Source of the DNA: Culex pipiens pallens
Lineage: Eukaryota > Arthropoda > Insecta > Diptera > Culicidae
Assembly (NCBI RefSeq): GCF_016801865.2
Contig: NC_068938.1
Coordinates: forward strand, 190,260,476-190,324,475
Reading direction: 5' to 3'
DNA length: 64,000 bases
In this document: piece by piece, positions 29,001 to 40,440 of the stretch
Position numbering within the stretch: position 1 is the first letter of the stretch
Layout of the letters: each line of letters begins with the position of its first letter
Position numbers and translations under genes: made by a program
The notes under the pieces: model-generated
Databases searched by the model: none
The model's input: the letters and a program-made list of their open reading frames with translations, nothing else
What the model was told of the DNA's origin: nothing

Positions 29001-30800
29001 CACTAAAGTAATCACTAAGTATTTACTTAAAAAAATCTAAAAGCTAATCTAGATTAAGAAAATACCTTCCAAACAAGTTCAAAAACGTTGCCATCACAAT
29101 TCAATTCCAAAATGATATCACTGGACAATCTACCACAAACATCGCATCTCTCAAAATAAGTCAACAAACAAAAAAAAAACAAAATCCAGATGACGAAAAA
29201 AAACCGAAACCACAGACGAATCGCAGACACACAAAACGAGAAATAACTGTTCTTTTGGAGTCTGCGACAGGTGCGGTGTGTGGCACCCGGGGAATGGAGA
29301 GTCGGACAGAGAAAGAAAGGGTCAAGTATCTCGCTCAACGGCGGCTCAGAATGCCAACCATGCGAACTGAACTCGGAGTGAGACACGATCGTTGTCGGCG
29401 TTACTTGGTTGATTTTATTCGTTTGTTTTTTTGTTGTGTTTCGTGTGATTGGGTGGACGGCGAAAGTCGGCACTTGATTGTTTCACGCGAGATTTTTTTG
29501 GGCTTTCTAGTATGAAAATTTTGATAATTTTTTGTAGATGACAATGTTATTTAGAAAACGAAAAAAAAAATTATCAGTGAAATTTCGCAAAAACTATCCC
29601 TCACCAAATTCTGGAAATTCTGATCCAGAGAATCTTGAACCGGTCCCATAACCAAAAGCGGTTTGCCGATTCTGCAACGAAGTTGTTTAAAAATGTGAAA
29701 CACACCATCGCAACGTTGCGATCTGCGGATATAGGTCAGTTGATCAATCGAATGATAAAAAGGAATGAAGCAAGAAAAAAAAGTGCGAACTAGCTCTGGT
29801 TTGCCTGGTCAGTCCAGTCCATTGAGTTGGGCACTGGACTCGTCTCTTTCACCGGTTCACTTGTGACATGTTGATGGGTACGGTAGAGGGTTGTAATTTT
29901 GAACATATTATCTTCAAGAATACTTCGGAAATTATTAAGAATCATCGAAGGAAATGTTTAGTTAAGCTTGACTACTTTTCTTAAAATGACCAACTCACCT
30001 TTCCCCAAACGAAATCTTCGGTCTGGAACACGTACAAAAAAGGTGATGCCAGCGAAAAGAATCAACTCCACGTCGAAGTTACCTTAGTCTGGAATGGTTC
30101 TCTGGCACGGAACACGTCAAGTCAAAGGGAATCAGAAAAGAAATGAAACCAACAACAACAACAACCAATCGATGGAGCAGGTTCGTCGCTTGGTGCGTGT
30201 CTTTTCCCCCCAGTTCTTCAAGAGTGCTAATTTGTACCGACTCGCAAACCCGTAGACTAGCGCAAGGCCCCGTGATTGAGGTCTTTTGTTTCAGCCACGT
30301 TCGTTCCGGCATGGCCTCCACGTGTTCCAAGTGGGGACGACTCCCTTCAGAAGCGTGGAAGAGGTAGATGATGGATGAAGAAATTAATGGAACCTCTCTC
30401 TCTATCCCTGGAACACGAAAGAAAGATACGTATCATAGGTCACCACGCAGCCGCGGTGTTCGGAAACGTTCCCGGCTCAGCCCGGCCCGGGGGAATTCGT
30501 AATTGGGCGGAGACTCCATAATTGGCCCGATAGTTGGCTTGGTTCTTGGGACCGGCCTTGCCTTTTGGGGTGGACTGGAAGACGTGAGCTATTGGCGATA
30601 CGAGTTTTTTTATGGGTCATTGGGTTAACCATAGATATCGGATTACATAAAAAGAGGAGCGCTGCGTGGTGCAGGGCCATTATGGGGAGTGAGTTTCATT
30701 TTGGGGATGGATAGATCGATTGAGAAACTGCTGGGAGATGTTGATTCAAGTCAAGTTGGAAAGTTGTTTTGGAAATGATTTTATTTTCATTCGATTAATC
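29001..30800. other. Unique, GC-richer island without a recognised gene
   Basis: About 29050-29500 and 29990-30700 have mixed composition unlike the flanking repeats. On the minus strand possible donor sites occur at about 29065 (GGAAG then GTATTTTC) and at 30000 (GGAAAG then GTGAGT), with a short open stretch before the latter reading LASPFLYVFQTEDFVWGK. That is compatible with 5' exons of a minus-strand gene but far from proof. Short frames on both strands show no family features. Confidence 0.3.
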
Positions 30801-31454
30801 AAATATTTTACTGGATGAGTATTAAAACAGTAAATAATAGCCAGACATTTTTATATGTTGCGACATTTACAAGTTCAGTTGTTTTGCAATTATTACTTTT
30901 CAAAAAATGTAAGGTTTGGCGAAAACAAAAATTTAAGCGAAAAAAAGCCTTTTGCAATACTAGAAATTTTTCAAAATTTCAAAGATTTTTAAATCAACCC
31001 AAACATGCTAAAACTGATTCTAAACGCAGGGGAATGCATTTTAAATTGATTTCAGATGATTATAATGGAAATTTCCATCGAAATGTAGATTTTTTTGCCA
31101 AACTAATGTTTACATTTCGACCTCACTGTTTGTCGATTTCCGAGCACGCGTTTACGTACCTACTTTTGACAGCTGTCAATCCATTTCCATTTATCGAATC
31201 TGGATTCGCTAATTCAAATGAAGCTCCATTTGAATCAGTGAATCCGCTCTGTAATCGATTGTAAACTTCTCAGAATACTTTGTTCAAAATATATTTATTT
31301 ATTTTTTTTTTATTTTTAATCTCTTTTAATCTTTTTATTTTTAATTCAAAATTTGGAATTTTGGGACCACGTAAACTGTGAAGTATTATACGGTGTATTT
31401 TTCTGAGAACATTAAGATAAATAAATCGGCAAGTCTGATATTTGGCATCATGAG
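30801..31454. other. AT-rich segment with a doubtful 149-codon frame
   Basis: The + frame 30815-31264 stays open for 149 codons but is Phe-, Lys- and Asn-rich as expected from base composition, and its 3' part lies over a small inverted repeat (31195-31250, around GAATCTGGATTCGC and GTGAATCCGC). I do not call it a gene. Confidence 0.3.
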
Positions 31455-31834
31455 CAGGGTTGCCAGGTTGCCAGATAAATCTGGAAATGCCAAAATTTTC
31501 AAGTGTCAACTTGAATAAAGATTCGCCCATTTCTGTGCCAGATATTGCCAGATTTTACGAGATTTTTCACTTTATGCCAATTTTGAAATACTTCTTGATT
31601 AACATGAACGAATTTAAGTGAAGATCAAATCAATTAAAAAAGTGTTTTTTTTAAGAAAAGTTAAATTCTAAATTATTGAAACATAAAATCAATTAAACCA
31701 TCTGAATTCTATTTTTTTTTAATGAATTCAGATCCACCCTCCATCCAAGATTGTTAGATTATCGTCTGCCAGATTTTTCCAGATTTTTAATCGATTATTG
31801 GCCAGATTTTTCAAATATTGACCTGGTAACCGTG
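31455..31834. mobile_element. hAT-type MITE, copy B
   Basis: Same element and orientation as 23464-23844, with end CAGGGTT and a mutated right end AACCGTG. Flanked by ATCATGAG (31447-31454) and ATCGTGAG (31835-31842), an 8-base target duplication with one change. Confidence 0.9.
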
Positions 31835-31842
31835 ATCGTGAG

Positions 31843-32454
31843 AGAAGGGCTCTATCCCGACATTTTTTGGGGTATTTCGGGGATCTAGAGCAACTTTTTT
31901 TCTGATGATTTTTTTCGACTTTATAGGATTTTTCTTCAGAAAAGTCGATGAAAATCAATGGGTTCATGTTCATATCCATCAAATTTTCTATGAATATGCT
32001 TCAAGAGACTCTAAATTGCATATTTGACCTCCAACAAAAAGTTTTCAAACAAAATCAAGCAAATTTAATCCTCTGCCATATAACACTATGACATTTAAAA
32101 AAATCAATCACATTGGAACAGTTTTCTGAACAAAAAAAATGTGACTTTCTCCAATTTTAACTGTCTACTAATGAAAATATTTTGTTTAAAAATAAAACTT
32201 TTATCAAATTTTGATGAAATATATGGAAATTATTTAATTAGAATAATAGCTAAAAACTCAGTAGGCGGTTTGCTGTAAACCCCAGCAAAATGTTGGGATA
32301 GAGCTTTGTTTCACACCGTAATTTAAAAAAAAAGAAAAAAAAACATATTTTCGCAAATTTCTTGACATTTTACAAATAAGTGATGGAAGCATTGCTGTTA
32401 ATAATATACCTTATAATGTAACTATAATAAACAAAGCATATGAGCAGTTCTCTA
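31843..32454. other. AT-rich intergenic sequence, no gene
   Basis: Only short A- and T-rich frames; no element boundary identified. Confidence 0.4.
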
Positions 32455-33080
32455 CAAAATCTGTCTTTTTTTGAATTTTAAATTTTTGTATTTTTTAATC
32501 CGACTGAAACTTTTTTGGTGCCTTCGGCATGCCCAAAGAAGCCATTTTGCATCATTAGTTTGTCCATATAATTTTCCATACAAATTTGGCAGCTGTCCAT
32601 ACAAAATCGATGTATGAAAATTCAGAAATCTGTACTTTTTGAAGGAATTTTTTGATCGATTTGGTGTCTTCGGCAATGTTGTAGGTATGGATATAGACTG
32701 AACTGAAAAAAAAATTATACACGGTAGAAAAATGTTTGGTGATTTTTCATTTAATTTATTGTCACCAAAACTTGATATGCAAAAAAAACACTTTTTTTTA
32801 TTTTTTTTCACGTTTTGATATGTTTTAGAGGACATCAAATGACAACTTTTTAGAAATTTCCTGGTTGTGCAAAAAATCTTTGACCGAGTTAAGAATTTTT
32901 GAATCAATACTGATTTTTTCAAAAAATCGAAACATTAGCCGAAAAAAAATTTCAACTTAATTTTTCGATGTAAAAACAAATTTGCAATCAAAAAGTACGT
33001 TAGTTAAATTTTGATAAAGTGTACCGTTTTCAAGTTAAGGCCAGTTTTTGGTAACTTTTTTGAAAGTAGTCGCACTTTTT
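32455..33080. repeat. Diverged copy of the 48640-50640 foldback family
   Basis: Shares GGTGCCTTCGGCATG, GTGTCTTCGGCAATGTTGTAGGTAT-like sequence (32660-32690) and a TTTTAGAGGACA block, in the order seen at 48740-49030. The 156-codon minus-strand frame here is a by-product of this repeat. Confidence 0.6.
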
Positions 33081-33289
33081 TATTTTTTATTTGAATTAGT
33101 GCACATGTTTGCCCACATTAAAAAAAATATTTTTGAAAAGCTGAGAAAATTCTCTATATTTTGCTTTTTTGAACTTTGTTGATACGACCCTTAGTTGCTG
33201 AGATATTGCCATGCAAATGTTTAAAAACATGAAAATTGACCAAATTCAAAACATTAAAAAACATGGTTTCGATTTCAATTAACTCTCAC
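33081..33289. other. AT-rich spacer
   Basis: No feature recognised. Confidence 0.3.
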
Positions 33290-34834
33290 TTTCAAACACT
33301 CTCTCTCGCTTGGGCTCATAATTAGGCTATCAACACTATACCGTGAGCTGTGTAATAATTTATGCAATTTCCATTCAAAACCGGCCCATCCCATTCATGC
33401 AGCCCAGATAAAACATGATTGCGTTTCCAAAACACTCTCGTCCACCAAGTGCCTATGCCTATGCCTATGAGCACGAAAGTAGCCGCAGCTCCTAAATAAA
33501 GCTCATTATGAGTTGAATTTGGAAGGCGTTTATTGTTTTGTTATTATTTGTTTGCTGTTGTTTATTGACTGCACACATTATGCAGTCACTTTTGCTTTGT
33601 TTGTTTGTTGATTTGAGCAGCGCAACCAACAAAGTTTGGCATAATTCGATCGCTCATTAGAGGACGCGCCCCTTTTCGCGCCAAATTTAAGGGAGATTTC
33701 ATTTTGGGCATCGCACGCTGGCATAGCGCAATAAATCATGAATAGTGCAGGCAGACCAATTCAATCTTTCGTGGCGTTATGGCACTCGATATAGTTGGAG
33801 ATATTTTGCTCTTGTAATAAGGAATAGTATGAGCAGCAAAAAGAGGGGTTTAATAGTTAACCCTTGATGTTTAAATTTTAAAGTTTTGATTTTTTTTTGT
33901 TATAAGTGTATATTAATGTCTAGGATATTCTTATTATTAGATTCTCTCTAGTTTTAAGAAATTTGATTTTTTTTTTATTCTTTGAGATGATTTTTTTAAT
34001 CTTGTGCAACCAAGGGTCCCACCAACCCAAGAAGGCGATTGTTACACGACTGGAATTCCTGGTCTTTCGTTTAGTTTTTCCTTCCACTCGGCTGCTACCG
34101 ACTTATGGCAGCAGCTGGCTGGTTATTAGCGATCGTGATCGATATTTTTTCGTGGTTTATGAACCATTCCGACAGAGCCCGCTGGAGTTCTGCACACAAA
34201 AATAGACCGAACAATTGCGTAATTCCCTTTCCTCTTCTTGCGCGCCACCACCAGCAATGGAAATCGTAAAATTATGTAAAAATGTGTGTCGGACAGGTGT
34301 GTGTGAGTGTGTTTGAAGTTGTCAATGAAAGGAAAAGGAGGAATTGCTGTTTGGTTGGAGGTTTGACATTGAATGATGGCTGGAAAAAAGGAAGTCGTCA
34401 AATTTGGCGGAACATACACAACAAATTAATTGATTTTGAGGCCACATGGAATTTTGGACAAGTGTGTTGAATCTTTATCAAATTGCTGAGGTTGTTCCAA
34501 TTGGATGAGCATTTTGATGGTTTTAGGGGAGAGCAGTCACTTACGATGCTATGATATTAATTATTAAACAATTCTCTAAATTTTCCTTGTTATGGTTCTT
34601 ATTTTAATTTGTGTTGTTTTGATTTGAATGATGTGCCCTTCTCACCAAATGAAACATTTTGAATATTTAAATTGAGACTAGATTTTTTGAGTGTCATATA
34701 AATAATCAAAAATGTCTGTCTTAAAACTTTTAATATCAATTTGCTGCCTTCCGAAAAGATGTCGGTTATGATCAGCTATAAGCAAGTCATGAGTTACATT
34801 ACTTAAGTAACTTCCATGTTTAAATATTTAGATA
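33290..34834. other. Unique island, possible conserved non-coding sequence
   Basis: From 33290 to about 33830, and again 34000-34460, the sequence has balanced composition, CTCTCTCTCGC and TTTGTTTGTTTGTTG runs, and no resemblance to the repeats of this window. No reading frame is convincing. Such islands near insect developmental genes are often enhancers, but that is only an inference here. Confidence 0.35.
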
Positions 34835-35051
34835 GACAGAAACAAAATCATGGTAATATTACATCTGGGAAGGGGTAAATCTTTTATGTCAGAAAAATGT
34901 GTAATTTTACCTCTGAAAATGTGTAATTTTACCACTTTTCTGTTGTAATGTCACTTTTTCAGTCTAAATTGAGGTGAAATTACATCATAAAAGAGGTAAA
35001 ATTCAACCTTCCAAAATTACACCTTCCAAATTTACACATTTTTTTACTGTG
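34835..35051. mobile_element. MITE with ACTGTG end, uninterrupted reference copy
   Basis: Runs from GACAGAAACAAAATC to TTTTTTACTGTG and contains repeated GTGTAATTTTACC motifs in both orientations. The same element at 52963-55720 is split by two insertions, so this copy shows what the intact sequence looks like. Confidence 0.65.
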
Positions 35052-36276
35052 TAGGTTATCACATAACCTTTTCAATGAGACTTTAACATTGAGTTTTTCG
35101 TCACCCTATCTTGAGTGATTCGTACTTAAGTGCAATTTTTTTCTGATCGCATCGATCAATTGGGAATCAAACAAAATCAACATCAACATCAACACTATTA
35201 AGTAGTTTTTTTATAAGTGTGTCAATATGTTTAAGTGTACAAACATGCAAATTATTGGGATGATAGGAATATTATTTTTGTCTTAATTAAGTCGACCGAT
35301 CGGCAGTAAGCAACACACTTTGTCAGATAAACGTATTTCCTAACTGGTTGTATAACCAATCCGCCTCGTTACCACATCTTGTTCTACAGCTCCTGTGAAC
35401 TGGAAAAAGCGTACTTTTTTTTGCTGTATAACTTGCCAGAAAAAGATGCAAGGTATCAGAGTAAGTTGTACAAATGTATTTGACAGCACTGTGCCATCTA
35501 ACAAGAGATTCAACGAAAAAAGGGGGCGTGGTTTACGGCTGTGCTGTCAAATCAAAGCACACACTGAAAAGGAAAGTTATATTGAAAACAGCTGCCTAAC
35601 CGTTGACTAACTTACATATAAACAAACGTTTCTTATTAGAATTTTAATCAACGACGAAGCTAATAAAAAAAGGACGCTTGTTTCTGCAAGATTCATTAAA
35701 AATAATTCGAAATTGAATTAAAAAAAGAAAAACAATCATGGCGCGCATGTGATTTAGTGTGAAATTCCCTGCATGGCAAACTTTTAGATTTTCCTTTTTT
35801 GATGAACTTCCTCTTTCCCAAGATTCGATCCGATGACTTCGACGATTTGTTGTTATCTCCACGGCAGGTCCAGGCGCGCTTCCACATCTCTCCACGGGGC
35901 TTCATAGTAAACAAGCTGGCCCAAGTGTCAATAAGAAGGCTGCTGTCTGTTTTTTTAGCTGAAGAACTTAACTCCAACGAAGGCTGTCATTGGAATAGAG
36001 TTATCTACGTGCGCATGTATTGCGTGTACGTACACGAAATAAAGTGAGGTTAAATTTTGTACCCGCCAGCAAAACAAATGGCGTGCTAGTGTTCGTGAGA
36101 ACGGGCTTAGATAACTCTATTGAAGTTATATAAGTTTGTTTCAAATCAGTTTTTATAACTCCACTATATAACTTTGTTATAACAAACCATTTCAACTGTC
36201 ATTTCGATTACCGTACCACGGAGTAATATTTAAAATCGGTATGATTTTGATTTGTTGTTTTCTATATCATAAACTC
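35052..36276. other. Repeat-derived region with GTTATA palindromes
   Basis: Stretches such as GGTTGTATAACC (35345), AAAACAGCTGCCTAACCGTT (35584) and TATAACTTTGTTATAAC (36165) recur in related form at 36590-36720 and 37050-37160, so these lie within or beside one old element. The part 35790-36050 is GC-richer and open on both strands for 80-90 codons but matches no family I know. TGCGTGTACGTACACG at about 36018 resembles the first bases of the window in reverse. Confidence 0.4.
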
Positions 36277-36413
36277 TATTAGGTTTTACGCCGACTCGAT
36301 TTTTAGGTTAGAAATTTGACAGCTTGGCTGCACTGTTTACATTTCTTGCACGTGTGTCTCTGTAAAAATGTGTGTGCGTGTGCGCTCGTGACGTCACGCT
36401 GTAAAACCTAATA
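36277..36413. mobile_element. MITE with TATTAGGTTTTAC ends
   Basis: A 137-base element whose ends TATTAGGTTTTAC and GTAAAACCTAATA are perfect inverted repeats. The inside has a (GT)n-like stretch and ACGTCACG. No coding capacity. Confidence 0.8.
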
Positions 36414-36769
36414 AGCAGATAATTTTGTAGCTTTTACCAGCGATATGTTCACAAATGTCAACAATCAAAACTATTGCAATCTTTAATACATAAACATTTT
36501 TGAAATTTTAAATTCCTCATGTACAAATTTACACCATCTAACAACACGCAATATCAAGTTGAATATGTATGTTGAGCATCAGTTATATAATCTATTTTTC
36601 CATAACATTTGTGTAACAAAGCGAGAAAATCTAAGGTTATTTATATAATGGTTGGCCACGCCCATTTTTTAGAAAATGCCGTCACATGACAATGTTAGAT
36701 AAGCAGTGAAACAAACAGTGCAATATTGTTTTTATTCAACAAACTGATTTCGAGTAAAACATTGCAGAT
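36414..36769. other. AT-rich spacer with repeat debris
   Basis: Contains GTTATTTATATAATGG and CACGCCCATTTTT motifs related to the debris at 35052-36276. No gene. Confidence 0.35.
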
Positions 36770-36979
36770 GAGGGAACACCATCTTGGCATATTAGAACTT
36801 TGACGTTCAATTACAGCTCATAAAAAGTGTTTTCAAGTGAAATAAAGTGATAAATAGCTCAATAGGAAGTGAACAAGCAAGTTTCTATCAAAAGTGTTCC
36901 AAAATAAATAGTGAAAATCATCAAATTGGATGGAGTTAGGAGCAAGTGCTTACCCTCAAACATGTGAATATATTCCCTA
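36770..36979. repeat. Dispersed element, copy A (AGGGAAC ends)
   Basis: Clearly related to 47717-47960: both carry AGAACTTTGACGTTCAATTA-like sequence, GATAAATAGCTCAATA, GAACAAGCAAGTTTCTATC-like sequence and AAATTGGATGGAGTTAGGAG in the same order. Ends are AGGGAAC and ATTCCCTA. Confidence 0.75.
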
Positions 36980-38029
36980 TGTTGTGTGTTAAAGTTGGAA
37001 AAGAGTGATGTTGACTGTGTTTTAACACTTGTGTGGCACAAATCTCAATAGTTATATAAGTCAGTTATACAAGTATTGAAACAAACTGTTATTTAACTAA
37101 CGTTGAAATTTTTTCTCGTATGTTGATCAAAAACAGCTGTCTAACTATTATTCAACAGTCGACAAGTTATGAGTAATTATTTATAAAATGTTTTGCTTCT
37201 GATTTTTACTTTTGTTGAAATGAGAAAAACCAAGGCAGAAATATACATAAAATGAAAGTTGGAAATTAAAAAAAAATGATGACCCTCTCGTTATTTAAAA
37301 CAGTAATTGTTTCTGAAAAATCCCTCTGCAAATTTGTTGACTTTGACGATGGTTGCTGAAATTGCAAAAGATTAAAAATCAAACCGATATTAAATGTTAA
37401 AAAATTAGGGTTTCAGAAAAATTTGTTTGATTTTGAAAAAATAACCATAATATTTAAATTAAAACTAAATCATGATATTTCAATTTAACGATTACTAATT
37501 TTATATATTTCCGAAAATCCTTGCTTTTAAACTACAAGTTATAGTCCACCCCCTTCAAAAGATCCCCAAATAATTCGGGGGCCAAAAATCTGCTCAAAAT
37601 TAAAATTTTCGTTTATGAGAACTTGTACAATTTAAATTTATTAGGAGCATATTTTATATCGTTCGTTTTTTTCAATCAAATTGGCATTTTAAGGAATTTG
37701 GCAAATTTTGAATATTGGGAGCATGGATCGGAAACAGTTTCGAGTAGGAATCTCGTAAACCAGAACGCCAAGGCAATGCTGTAGAGCGAATAATTTGATT
37801 TTGATTTTAGATCGGAAAAAGAAATAAATCTTGTTAGGAAAAAGATCTTTGAATGATAGATGTTTGATAATTGCCTGTTTGTTTGGCCCAGGGTCAAACT
37901 TCAAGTAAAATTGTATCAGCATTCATTTTAAAATTTGTTGCCTTTCCGTTTAATTAAACAGTCTTTCAAAGTTTTTAAAATGAATTCATTTATGTACTTT
38001 GTTGATTTTTTAAATTTTCATTCTAGTTA
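36980..38029. other. AT-rich intergenic sequence, no gene
   Basis: Two overlapping minus-strand frames of 73 and 77 codons near 37676-37922 are compositionally biased and unsupported. The first part still carries GTTATATAAG repeats. Confidence 0.4.
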
Positions 38030-38480
38030 AGAGCGAGTCCACGAACAGGGCATACCCCTTTGTATGGGACGTCGTTTGGACCTCACCAATCTGCCTTAAA
38101 ATTTCAGGAGTTGTTTGTACATATAAAACTAGCATTTGGCCAAAATATGAGCACTCTAGGTAAACGGGAAATGGGGCAAATCGAGACACAAAGCTTGAAG
38201 GTTCAAAAACGTAAAAAATCTTGAAAATGCTATAACTTATGCAAAATTCAATTTGATTTCAAAATTCAAAGTGCATCTGAAAGGGCTTGAAAAATGATGG
38301 GATTTAAAGGGAGTTATTAGCATTTTAGTGAAAAAATAGCACAATTTTCAAACTCGAATAAAAAAGTTTTCCATCCAGATATCAACTCGATTCGCCCTCC
38401 AGTTTGTAGGGGACATCTGGGACTACCATTAGATGGTCAGATTCTGAGACAGAGAGCGCTTTGGGTAAGGCAGTTTACCA
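38030..38480. repeat. Repeat-like segment
   Basis: Has the look of a dispersed mosquito repeat (GAACAGGGCATACCCCTTTG, then AAACGGGAAATGGGGCAAAT), but no second copy or end is visible in this window, so the call is weak. Confidence 0.3.
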
Positions 38481-38561
38481 TATTAAATAGACACTTTTTT
38501 CTTTTAGTGATTTTTTTGCTTTAAATTTTTGCTCGGGGGACTCCTTAGAACAAATTTTTTC

Positions 38562-38863
38562 GGTGATAATTTAGGCAAATTCGTGTTTCTGAGACAAGAT
38601 TGAAATAGAAACATGCTTAAAAATGTTTATTTTCGTCCTTTTAAATAAATTAAATAAATTAAACAAAAAAAGGAAGCTGCCTTTTCCTGGAGACATCTAG
38701 TTTTCTTGAAAACGAATTAGATTTTCAATAGATGTGATTTGAAGATTTTTTTACCCTAATTTCTTGAAGGGTTTAAATGGACGAAAATAAACATGTTTAT
38801 GCATGTTTCAATTGTGAAATTGTCTCAGAAACACGAATATGATAAAATTATCACCAGAAAATT
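38562..38863. repeat. Imperfect inverted repeat, about 75-85-base arms
   Basis: The arm 38562-38638 (GGTGATAATTTAGGC, TCGTGTTTCTGAGACA, GTTTATTTTCGTCC) is complementary with gaps to 38777-38863 (GGACGAAAATAAAC, TGTCTCAGAAACACGA, AAATTATCACC). Probably an old foldback element. Confidence 0.7.
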
Positions 38864-39620
38864 TAAAGAAAGGTTAAATCTTGTTTTTTTTTTAAATTTC
38901 TGAAATTGTCGAACATATTTTAATTATAAACTAGAACAAAACGATACCCACCCTCCCCTATGACCTTCACAGACAACAGCACCACCATCCTGTTGAAAGG
39001 CGGAATGTCCGTTTCAAAAATATCCAATTACAATCAAACTACAACTTTTGTACGCGTTTGCTCATCGACTCGTTTCATCGAAGGTCGCACAAATTATTAA
39101 GAAGCGACAAGTCACACTAAAATTGCGTCTTTTGGCTCCACTGAGGTCACCGTCGTCAGCCGGTTCAAAGGTGGTGCCGCACCATTTCCAGCCAATTTCA
39201 AACCGCCTTCTTCAGTATGGTTTTGTCCTGCAAACTTTCGTACCGCGGCGTAAATTCGCAACGACTCAACTCACTGGCTCTTCGTGGTAATTAACCAGAT
39301 CATAAAAACGTCCGCGTAATAGGTGAACTAGTGTGTGTGTGTTTGTGTGCTGTACGTGTGCCAGGGTTGGTGTGTGTGTGTGTGTATGGGTCACAACGTT
39401 TTGCAACAGTTGCAGGAACAACTTCAGGTTGTAATTAGTGGGAATGCTGGCAAAAACCTCATGTCTTTCCTCAGAGTTTAATTTTGTTTGGTAAGGTACG
39501 TGAAGTTGGTGAATGTTATTTTTTGTTGCAGTTCCTTCCTGTAAGCCAGCTGCTGACAACGTTCTCTTTTTCCTGAATTCAATTATGCCTTCGTTGGAGG
39601 TGGTACTAGGTTTTTGACCT
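38864..39620. other. Unique island with GT-rich microsatellite
   Basis: About 38940-39560 has mixed composition. An 80-codon + frame (39048-39290) and a 97-codon minus frame (39266-39559, including the (GT)n tract at 39331-39385) are open but without recognisable features. Probably non-coding. Confidence 0.35.
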
Positions 39621-40079
39621 GAACTGAAACTGAACTGAAACTGAACTGTAAAATGTACGTAAAATCAATGTAATCTAAGCAGACACATAATCGCAACCTG
39701 AATCGCTAATTGAAACGCAAACTTCGGGTAGAATTAACGCAAAGGCAGCCTGAAACGCAAACAAAAACGCAAATTTCTCGCAAATAGGACGTAAACATAG
39801 CAGAAACTAAAAATAGCTGTTTCTATATTTCTCTATTTAACTTATTCAAACAACTTGTTCAGTGCGGTTTGCCCACCACTTCAAAGCAAATTTATTCAAT
39901 AATTTCCATCAAAACTTATTATACTTCATTTGATATGTACAAGTACATACACACACCCAGCTAAACCTTCTCTCAGATTCAAGCCAACCCAATCATACTC
40001 CCGTGTCCGTTTGGCTTGATTCTCTTAATTAAATTCAAACTTATATTTTTTTTCTCAATTCAAGCCGGCCCTTTCTCAA
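39621..40079. other. AT-rich spacer
   Basis: Contains CTGAACTGAAACTGAACTG short repeats at about 39619-39649. No gene. Confidence 0.35.
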
Positions 40080-40440
40080 TCGCCGCGGCAGCTTGGGTGG
40101 ACCAGGAATTTGGTTGTTCACAACAACAACAACAAAACCACGCAACTCTTGGAAAAACGCTTTTATGAGCTTGTGCCGACTTTTACCGGGTCGGCTCTCT
40201 CTCGCTCACTCGACTCTCTCTGCACCAGACGAGATCAATTTCCTCTCTGTTTTGTGTGTGATGCGGCGTTGTAAAAGTGTAATGCTGCAATAAAGCTGTG
40301 AACTTTCTCACCAAAGTGTGATGCGCGCCGGATCGTGAGAGATCGTGAGCGACAAAGTGATCGTGGAGAGTCGGGTGTTGATGGAGATCGCGTGGTTTGT
40401 GGAACTCGCGATCACTCACGGTCATGTTGAGAGAGATGCT
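40080..40440. promoter_or_regulatory. Island with CTCTCTCTCGCTC, possible regulatory region
   Basis: A sharply bounded GC-richer segment has GA/CT runs (40195-40222) of the type bound by GAGA factor and repeated GATCGTGAG motifs (40330-40365), the complement-like GCGATCACTCACGG being close by. No open frame of note. A regulatory role is inferred from composition only. Confidence 0.3.

Noticed and set aside
30815..31264. 149-codon plus-strand frame
   Set aside because: Composition is that expected of AT-rich DNA, the 3' part overlaps a small inverted repeat, and no conserved motif is visible.
39048..39559. 80-codon plus frame and 97-codon minus frame
   Set aside because: Overlap each other, one reads through a (GT)n microsatellite, and neither has recognisable motifs.
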